Below are positions 17,220 through 23,069 of a stretch of DNA of 64,000 nt, one piece after another; position 1 is the first letter of the stretch; every line of letters starts with the position of its first letter. Source of the DNA: CADEEN01 sp031379365 (GTDB lineage Bacteria; Pseudomonadota; Gammaproteobacteria; Burkholderiales; Burkholderiaceae_C); contig JANNFB010000371.1 in the NCBI GenBank assembly GCA_031379365.1, positions 1-64,000 of the forward strand, given 5' to 3'. The translations under genes were made by a program, and so were the position numbers. Under the pieces are notes generated by a model. That model was not told the DNA's origin and did no database searches. It saw only the letters and a program-made list of their open reading frames with translations.

Positions 17220-18520
17220 GCGGCCACTCCGCGAGCGGACTGCAAAGCCCAGCGCGCCCGCAGACCGGCTGCGACGGCCAAACCGGACATCAGGCCGTCC
17301 TCGTGAAAACCATAGCGTGTCCACGCGCCGGCAAACCACACATGGCCCAGGCCTTGGAGCTCCGGCAGGCGGGCTTGAGCCTGCACTGCAGCGCGGTCGA
17401 ACACGGGATGGCTGTACTCCCACTCGCCGAGCACGCTGGCAGCGCGGATCGGGCGCAGCGGGTTGAGCGAGACAATCACGGGTCTCTTCCAGGGCAGTGG
17501 CTGCAACCGATTGATCAGGTAGTGCAGGCACACACTGGCTTGCTCCTGGCTGCGCTCGGCCGCCCGTTCGTAGTTCCAGGCCGCCCACGCACGCCGCTGG
17601 CGAGGCAGCGCTGAAGTGTCGGTGTGCAGCACGGCCCGGTTGGGGTGGTAGCGGATGGCGCCGAGGACGGCGCGCTCGTCTGCGCTGGGGTCTCGCAGCA
17701 GAGCCAGTGCCTGGTCACTGTGGCACGCCAGCACCACTTCGTCGAAGCGCTCGTCACCCGCGTCGGTGCTCACGAGCACTCCTGCGCTACCGTCCCGCGG
17801 TGGCAGCCGCTGCACCGAGCGGACCGGGGTGGCCAGACGCGCGTCGGCGACCGCCGCCAGCATCTTGTCGACATAGCGTCGGGAGCCGCCGCGAACGGTT
17901 CGCCACTGGGGGCGGTTGGTCAGCTGGATCAGGCCATGGTTGTGGCAAAAGCGGATCATGGTGCCAATGGGAAAGCGCAGCATCTGATCGATGGGGCAGG
18001 ACCAGACGCAGCCGATCATCGGGAGGAAGTAGCCTTCGCGGAAGTCCTTGCTGAACGCGTTCTGGTCCAGAAACTCGCCGATCGATTGGTCAAGCTCAGC
18101 GTCACCGTTGCGCAACGCAATGGCCGTGGCGAGACGGTTGAAACGCACGACGTCCAGCAACATGCCGAGAAAGCGCGGGGACACCAGATTGCGGCGCTGG
18201 GCGAACACGCCATTGAGGTCACTGCCGCACCACTCCCAGCCGGCTGCTGGCGATTGCACGGAGAAGGACATGTCCGACGTTGCGCTCTCCACGCCGAGGC
18301 GGTCGAACAAAGCGATGAGATTTGGGTAGGTGCGCTCGTTGAAGACCAAAAAGCCGGTGTCAACGCCGTGCTGGATGCCATCGATGCAGATATCGACCGT
18401 GTTGGCATGGCCGCCGAACCAAGGCGCCGCTTCGAACAGCGTCACTTGGGCTTCTTGCGCCACGCTGTGTGCGACGGCCAGCCCCGATATGCCTGCGCCG
18501 ATGACTGCAATGCGGCGCAT
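17216..18520 (-). CDS. FAD-dependent amine-oxidase-like protein
   Basis: A 434-residue flavoprotein. The dinucleotide motif GAGISG is at residues 8-13, followed by FEAAPWFGGHANTVD, the conserved second FAD motif, and a C-terminal FAD contact near FAGAWTRYGFHEDG. Members next to CFA-type and DUF1365 genes are thought to act as acyl-chain desaturases or oxidases; Rhodobacter work on furan fatty acids gives a precedent, but orthology is not shown here. It is the first gene of the operon. The ATG at 18520 restores the MRRIAVIGAG start, has no clear Shine-Dalgarno, and follows a long structured leader. Confidence 0.9.
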   Translation of the reverse strand: MRRIAVIGAGISGLAVAHSVAQEAQVTLFEAAPWFGGHANTVDICIDGIQHGVDTGFLVFNERTYPNLIALFDRLGVESATSDMSFSVQSPAAGWEWCGSDLNGVFAQRRNLVSPRFLGMLLDVVRFNRLATAIALRNGDAELDQSIGEFLDQNAFSKDFREGYFLPMIGCVWSCPIDQMLRFPIGTMIRFCHNHGLIQLTNRPQWRTVRGGSRRYVDKMLAAVADARLATPVRSVQRLPPRDGSAGVLVSTDAGDERFDEVVLACHSDQALALLRDPSADERAVLGAIRYHPNRAVLHTDTSALPRQRRAWAAWNYERAAERSQEQASVCLHYLINRLQPLPWKRPVIVSLNPLRPIRAASVLGEWEYSHPVFDRAAVQAQARLPELQGLGHVWFAGAWTRYGFHEDGLMSGLAVAAGLRARWALQSARGVAA

Positions 18521-18541
18521 TACGCAGGCCGAAAACGAGAG

Positions 18542-18567
18542 AGGGGTACCGCCGCGGCGGTACCCCT
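18542..18567 (-). promoter_or_regulatory. 26-bp perfect palindrome in operon leader
   Basis: The sequence from 18542 to 18567, centred on CCGCGG, is perfectly self-complementary and lies 21 bases before the operon's first ATG. In RNA it would form an 11-pair GC-rich hairpin with a four-base loop, followed by CTCTCGTTTTC. It may act as an attenuator, a translational block or a protein-binding site. Confidence 0.6.
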
Positions 18568-18594
18568 GGGTGTAAAGGTTGCTGTGCGACGCCC

Positions 18595-18638
18595 CCGAGC
18601 GAAGGAGGGAGGGAGGGAGGAGGAGGAGAGGCGCTCGG
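18595..18638. repeat. Homopurine tract flanked by 7-bp inverted repeat
   Basis: CCGAGCG (18595-18601) and CGCTCGG (18632-18638) enclose 30 bases that are all purine on the plus strand (18602-18631), with repeated GGGA and GGA steps. The G-rich strand is the template strand of the minus-strand operon. The tract could form a triplex or quadruplex within the leader. Confidence 0.55.
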
Positions 18639-18768
18639 AGATTGCAGCCGGTCGAGCCGAAAGGCCGCACAGCAAACAAAACCGTACCTTGGCATGGAGC
18701 GACACGGCCGTGCGAAGTTCCCAAATTGGCGTTGCAACAAGCGGTGACATGACGGGCTGAGCTTTAAA

Positions 18769-18788
18769 TTTGAACTGGCTAGTTTAAA
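18769..18788. promoter_or_regulatory. Dyad over the predicted start point
   Basis: TTTGAACT (18769-18776) and AGTTTAAA (18781-18788) form an eight-base inverted repeat with one mismatch around GGCT. It abuts the predicted -10 element and covers the expected transcription start, a normal position for a repressor operator. Confidence 0.45.
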
Positions 18789-18818
18789 ATCTTACCACTC
18801 GGTGTTCGTCTATGTCAA
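18789..18818 (-). promoter_or_regulatory. Strong sigma-70-type promoter of lipid operon
   Basis: On the minus strand TTGACA (18818-18813) and TAAGAT (18794-18789) are separated by 18 bases, close to consensus. The expected start is near 18782, giving a leader of about 260 bases before the ATG at 18520. A close-to-consensus promoter suits a gene set held off by a repressor. Confidence 0.65.
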
Positions 18819-18825
18819 GATAGAC
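18808..18825. promoter_or_regulatory. Dyad overlapping the -35 element
   Basis: GTCTAT (18808-18813) and ATAGAC (18820-18825) are perfect arms around the six bases between them and overlap the TTGACA box. With the dyad at 18769-18788 it is a candidate binding site for the divergent MerR-type regulator. Confidence 0.45.
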
Positions 18826-18872
18826 GGGAGGCGGATGTAAACGCGTCGAGGTCGGCGTAAAGACCATGTTGC

Positions 18873-18891
18873 ACAAGACTTGTCCTGTACA
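18873..18891. promoter_or_regulatory. Operator-like palindromes upstream of the regulator gene
   Basis: ACAAGACTTGT (18873-18883) is a perfect 11-base dyad and TGTACA (18886-18891) is a palindrome resembling half-sites reported for LitR-type regulators. No second half-site at the reported spacing was found, so autoregulation is only suggested. Confidence 0.3.
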
Positions 18892-18942
18892 GAATGACGT
18901 TTTTACCTACACTTGACCCACCCCAGGTGTCCCGCCGCCCGG

Positions 18943-19920
18943 ATGCCTACGCAAGATTCAGACAAGGGGATGCAGTTGCAAGCTAGCTTTACGGCACGGC
19001 CGATCACGATGTCCATCTCGGCAGTCGAGCGCGACACCGGGCTGAGCAAGGACACTTTGCGCATCTGGGAGCGGCGCTACGGCTTTCCTTTGCCTGACCG
19101 CGACGCGATGGGCGAGCGCAGCTACCCCTTTGATCAAGTCGAGCGCCTGCGTGTCATCAAGCGCCTGCTCGACGCGGGACACCGTCCGGGGCGCATCGTG
19201 GCGATGGCGCCAGCCGATCTGGAATTGCTGTCGAACGCGACCGGCCTGCGCGAGCCCAGCCGCGTGCCAGATGCGCACCCGCGCGCCGCACCTGACCTGG
19301 CCAGCTTCATGGCCACGATCCACCAACACGACGTGGAGATGCTGCGCGACATGATGGCGCGGGCCCTGGCGCGCATGGGTCTGGGCCGCTTCGTGCTCGA
19401 CGTGGTGGCACCCTTGAACGCGCAGGTAGGCGAGGCGTGGATGCAAGGGCGCATGGAAGTGTTCGAGGAGCACCTCTACACAGAGTCTGTCCAGGTCGTG
19501 CTGCGCAACGCCTTGCATCACCTGCCTGCTGCGGGCCTGGGTCGCCCGCGCGTCTTGCTGGCAACCGTGCCGGGCGAGCCGCACGGCCTGGGTTTGCTGA
19601 TGGCCGAGGCGATTCTGGCGCTGGAGGGTTGCCGCTGCGCATCGCTGGGCGTGCAGACACCGGTGTGGGACATCATTCGCGCGGCAGCGGCTCTGCGCAG
19701 CGAGGTGGTGGCCCTGAGTTACACCGGCTGTACCAACCCGCATCAAGTCACCGAGGGCCTGACGGAGTTGCGGGCCAAGTTGCCGCCCCAGGTGGAAATC
19801 TGGGTTGGCGGCAGCGCGCCCGTGTTGCAGCGACGCGCTGTGAAGGGCGTGCAAGTCTTGTCGGACTTGAGCGACATCACAGCCGCAATGAGCGCGTGGC
19901 ACGATCGTGATCCCGTCTGA
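18943..19920 (+). CDS. MerR-family B12-binding regulator (LitR/CarH type)
   Basis: A 325-residue regulator with an N-terminal MerR winged helix (about residues 21-90; TGLSKDTLRIWERRYGFP is typical) and a C-terminal cobalamin domain. The CarH-type motif W-x9-EH is W166 to E176-H177, and the base-off B12 signature ExHxxG is E212, H214, G217. Family members bind adenosylcobalamin, repress DNA in the dark and release it in light. It diverges from the lipid operon, its probable target. The start is uncertain: ATG at 18943 or 18970, both with weak ribosome sites. The residue after W166 is Met, not the His of Thermus CarH. Confidence 0.9.
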   Translation: MPTQDSDKGMQLQASFTARPITMSISAVERDTGLSKDTLRIWERRYGFPLPDRDAMGERSYPFDQVERLRVIKRLLDAGHRPGRIVAMAPADLELLSNATGLREPSRVPDAHPRAAPDLASFMATIHQHDVEMLRDMMARALARMGLGRFVLDVVAPLNAQVGEAWMQGRMEVFEEHLYTESVQVVLRNALHHLPAAGLGRPRVLLATVPGEPHGLGLLMAEAILALEGCRCASLGVQTPVWDIIRAAAALRSEVVALSYTGCTNPHQVTEGLTELRAKLPPQVEIWVGGSAPVLQRRAVKGVQVLSDLSDITAAMSAWHDRDPV

Positions 19921-19949
19921 CCGCAGGCTGCGCGCTTGCGTTCAGTCTC

Positions 19950-19955
19950 TAGAAT
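19950..19955 (+). promoter_or_regulatory. -10-like hexamer TAGAAT
   Basis: Lies 26 bases before the di-iron protein ATG and 30 bases past the regulator stop. It could give the di-iron gene its own short-leader transcript with the AAGGACAGG ribosome site. Confidence 0.35.
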
Positions 19956-19981
19956 TCAGCCGCACCCACCAAGGACAGGCG

Positions 19982-20839
19982 ATGCTCTACCCGGAACTCT
20001 TCAGGCAACTCGAGGCAGTGCGCTGGAACATGGAGCAGGACATTCCTTGGGCCAGCTTTGACGCTGCCCGGCTGACCGAGGAGCAGGCCCTGACGATCAA
20101 GATGAACGCGATCACGGAGTGGGCTGCATTGCCGGCGACCGAGATGTTCTTGCGTGACAACAAGGACGACAGCGACTTCTCCGCTTTCATGAGCGTTTGG
20201 TTCTTCGAGGAGCAGAAGCACTCTCTTGTACTCATGGAGTACCTGCGCCGCTTCCGGCCCGATCTGGTACCCAGCGAAGAGGAGTTGCACGCCGTGCGCT
20301 TCGAGTTCGACCCGGCGCCCGCCCTCGAGACGCTGATGCTGCATTTCTGCGGCGAGATCCGACTCAACCATTGGTACCGGCGTGCCGCGGAGTGGCATAG
20401 CGAGCCTGTCATCAAGTCGATCTACGAGACCCTGGCGCGAGACGAGGCGCGTCACGGGGGCGCCTACCTGAGGTACATGAAACGCGCCATGCACCGTTTT
20501 GGCGACGAGGCGCGGGCGGCGTTTGCCAAGGTCGGTGTCTTGATGGCCAGTGCGCGGCGCACAGCGCAGGCCCTGCACCCCACCAATCTGCATGTCAACG
20601 CCAAGCTGTTCCCGCGTGACACGGTTCAATCGCGCATGCCCGACCCGGCCTGGCTCGAGCAATGGCTGGACAAGCAGATCCAGTTCGACTCGGTCTGGGA
20701 GAGCAAGGTGATCGAGCGCATCCTGCACAACATGAGTCTGCTGATGGAGCGCAGCTTCGCCAGCGTCCAGGAGCTCAATCGCTATCGCAAGGAACTGCTG
20801 CGAGCCGTTCCCTTGCAGGGCGCCGCTCCGGCGGGTTAG
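19982..20839 (+). CDS. Ferritin-like di-iron protein
   Basis: A 285-residue, mostly helical protein with a complete di-iron ligand set: E46, E77 with H80 (FFEEQKH), E125 (CGEIRLNHW) and E155 with H158 (DEARH). This resembles soluble acyl desaturase or ferritin-like oxidases. The substrate is unknown. Its place after the B12 regulator, opposite a fatty-acid modification operon, suggests acyl-chain or carotenoid-type oxidation or oxidative-stress protection; this is inference. ATG at 19982 has AAGGACAGG upstream. Confidence 0.82.
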   Translation: MLYPELFRQLEAVRWNMEQDIPWASFDAARLTEEQALTIKMNAITEWAALPATEMFLRDNKDDSDFSAFMSVWFFEEQKHSLVLMEYLRRFRPDLVPSEEELHAVRFEFDPAPALETLMLHFCGEIRLNHWYRRAAEWHSEPVIKSIYETLARDEARHGGAYLRYMKRAMHRFGDEARAAFAKVGVLMASARRTAQALHPTNLHVNAKLFPRDTVQSRMPDPAWLEQWLDKQIQFDSVWESKVIERILHNMSLLMERSFASVQELNRYRKELLRAVPLQGAAPAG

Positions 20840-21510
20840 CTCTTGGCGCTGGCCTGCGCCGCTGCCATTGAGCGGGCCTGATCGGCCTTGCGGTCGGCGT
20901 CGACGCGTTGGGCTGAGGGTCGCTGCGCAACCAGGGCGCAGTAAGGTTTCCAGTCGACGCCGCCGGCGGCGAGCAAGTCTTCGCCAAAGACGATCTTGCT
21001 CGACAAAGCCACGAGCGGCAGCGAGACGTAGGCCGCACAGTCGGCCTGCGTGAACACCTGGCCAGCCACGTAGGGTGCAAACCGAGCCAACTGCTTGAAT
21101 CCGTGGATGTTCTTCTCGAGCAGTTTGCGCACCCGTGCCTGTTGTGCCTCGCTGATGCTGCCGCCGAAGAAGGCTTGCGGGTAGAGCTCGCGCGCGACCA
21201 GCTCCAGGTGCAGGTCGACGAACACCGACAGCTCGCGCACCTTGGCTGCCGCCCACGGGTCGGCAGGCAGCAAGGCGGGCTGCGGCGCCAAGGCCTCGAG
21301 ATAGTCGACGATCACGCTGCTCTCGCACAGTGTGCCGTGCTCGGTGCGCAGGTAGGGCACCTTGCCCAGCGGCGAGGCCACCGAGAAGTCGTCCGGCTTG
21401 TGGCCAGGGCCAGCGCGTTCCTCGGTGAAAGGCAGACCTTTCTCGAGCAGGACAAGTTTGACTTTGTTGACGTAGTTCGATAGCGCGAAGCCGCCCAGGA
21501 TGAGGTTCAT
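20836..21510 (-). CDS. Glutathione S-transferase family protein
   Basis: A 224-residue cytosolic GST. The N-terminal thioredoxin-like domain shows NYVNKVKLVLLEKGLPF, the cis-Pro loop GKVPYL and the glutathione-contacting ESSVIVDYLE; the C-terminal half is helical. The substrate cannot be read from sequence. The ATG at 21510 gives the usual family N-terminus. It is convergent with the di-iron gene, overlapping it by four bases. Confidence 0.92.
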   Translation of the reverse strand: MNLILGGFALSNYVNKVKLVLLEKGLPFTEERAGPGHKPDDFSVASPLGKVPYLRTEHGTLCESSVIVDYLEALAPQPALLPADPWAAAKVRELSVFVDLHLELVARELYPQAFFGGSISEAQQARVRKLLEKNIHGFKQLARFAPYVAGQVFTQADCAAYVSLPLVALSSKIVFGEDLLAAGGVDWKPYCALVAQRPSAQRVDADRKADQARSMAAAQASAKS

Positions 21511-21536
21511 GGTTCTATCTCCGTAAGGGTCAAGGT

Positions 21537-22457
21537 TCAACGTCGGCTGACAAGAGCGATGCCCACGGCGACCGCCAGCGCTGCGCCTCCGAGTTGCACG
21601 GTCAGGGGTTCTCCGAGCAAGCCTACACCGGCAGCCAAACCGGCGATCGGGGTCAGGAGCGTGAAGGCGGCGAGGCGGGTCGCGGGGTAGTGACGAACCA
21701 GCCAGAACCAGAGCAGGTAGCTGGCGAATGTCACCACGACGGTCTGAAAGGCGAGTGAGCCAAGCGCCACTGCACCGATGCGCTTTGGCCACAACTCGCC
21801 ACTGCCGTAAGCCGCAAGCGCCAGCAACGCCGCAGACACCGCCAGTTGGTAAAGCAGGGTCTTCTCTGCCGGTGCTCGTGCCAAGTCTGTGGCGCGGATG
21901 GTCAAGGTGGTCGCAGCCCAGAACGCAGCTGCAGCGAGACCCAGCGCGTCGCCCCACCACGGGTCTGCACCCCCGGCAGGGCTTGCGGCAAAGGCTTCAC
22001 TGAATGCCCACGCGACACCCGCGAACGCAATCACCATGCCCAGACATTGCAACGCGTTCAGTCGCTCGCCGCGCGCGACGAAGGGCATGCCGATCGCCAC
22101 CATGAAGGGCGCTGAATACAAGAAAACCACCATGCGTGATGCACTGGTGAACTGCAGCCCGACGAAGATGCAAGCGAACTCGGCCGCGAACAGTGTGCCG
22201 ATCCAGCAGCCTGCGCGCCAGGTGCCGTCGCGCGCCCACAGGTCGATGCCGCGCCAGTGCGACCACGCCAGCACCAACAACGCCGCGCCGAGCGAGCGCA
22301 GTGCAGCCTGCGTCAAGGGCGGAATGTCGGCCAGTGCGACCTTGGTGGCGACTTGGTTCAGACCCCAGATCAGGCAACACACCAGCAGAGAGGCGATGGC
22401 GACGGCATCGAGCTGCTCCTTGCGGTCGCCGGTTCCCGCGTCGGCCGGCGCGGTCAT
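21537..22457 (-). CDS. EamA/DMT-family transporter
   Basis: A 306-residue inner-membrane protein with ten predicted helices arranged as two EamA repeats (CLIWGLNQVATKVAL near residue 28 starts the first; WWGDALGLAAAAFWAATTLTIRA starts the second). Members export amino acids, metabolites or drugs; the substrate here is unknown. It overlaps the rhombosortase gene upstream by four bases (ATGA). Confidence 0.9.
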   Translation of the reverse strand: MTAPADAGTGDRKEQLDAVAIASLLVCCLIWGLNQVATKVALADIPPLTQAALRSLGAALLVLAWSHWRGIDLWARDGTWRAGCWIGTLFAAEFACIFVGLQFTSASRMVVFLYSAPFMVAIGMPFVARGERLNALQCLGMVIAFAGVAWAFSEAFAASPAGGADPWWGDALGLAAAAFWAATTLTIRATDLARAPAEKTLLYQLAVSAALLALAAYGSGELWPKRIGAVALGSLAFQTVVVTFASYLLWFWLVRHYPATRLAAFTLLTPIAGLAAGVGLLGEPLTVQLGGAALAVAVGIALVSRR

Positions 22458-23047
22458 CTCGACCGCTCCCTCGGCGCAGGTCGATGGCCGATCGCCAGAG
22501 CGGCGGCGGCGCAAAGCAGCCCGCTGGCTGTGCCCGTCACATGCGCAAGCGGTACCAGCGGGATGTCCCAGCCGGCGACCGTCTGCACCGGCCCCTGCCA
22601 AGGGCGCTCCAGCACCAGCTTGATGATGAGGCCGGCCAAGACCGCGACGCCGATGAGCCGGCGCCGACCCGTCGCCTCGCCTGCAAGGCTCAGCGCCGCG
22701 ACCGCGACGCCTGCGTGCAACACCCCCGACAAGCCGCCGTAGTGCTGCACCTGCGGCGCCACAGCCAACCCGGCATGGGTCAGCGGCCAAGCCACCAGCC
22801 AGGCCCAAACGAAGGGTCGCGACACACCGGCGGCGACGCCGAAGGCGGCCACGGCTGCGCAGCCCAACAGGTTGGCCAGCAAGTGATGCAGGCTCCAGTG
22901 GACGAACGCAGCCGTCCACAGCCGCCATGCCTGGGCAGGTGTCCAGTGCGCTTGCCAGTCGAGTGCTTCGCGCGGCGCCGACCAGAGCAACGCCGCGCCC
23001 AATGCCAGGCCGAGCGAGCAGGCGGCCCAGGCGCGAGGCGCGGGCAC
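22454..23047 (-). CDS. Rhombosortase (rhomboid-family intramembrane protease)
   Basis: A protein of about 197 residues with six hydrophobic segments. Rhomboid features are visible: FVHWSLHHLLANLLG (about 48-62), the serine motif GLSGVLHAG with Ser107, and a late membrane His169 in LAHVTG. Rhombosortases cleave GlyGly-CTERM proteins after export; two secreted subtilases in this window carry such tails. The start is uncertain: GTG at 23047 is chosen, and a TTG at 23080 inside the glnE end is the alternative. It is coupled to the EamA gene downstream. Confidence 0.82.
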   Translation of the reverse strand: MPAPRAWAACSLGLALGAALLWSAPREALDWQAHWTPAQAWRLWTAAFVHWSLHHLLANLLGCAAVAAFGVAAGVSRPFVWAWLVAWPLTHAGLAVAPQVQHYGGLSGVLHAGVAVAALSLAGEATGRRRLIGVAVLAGLIIKLVLERPWQGPVQTVAGWDIPLVPLAHVTGTASGLLCAAAALAIGHRPAPRERSR

Positions 23048-23069
23048 GCGCGTCGGGGCAGTCGACAGG

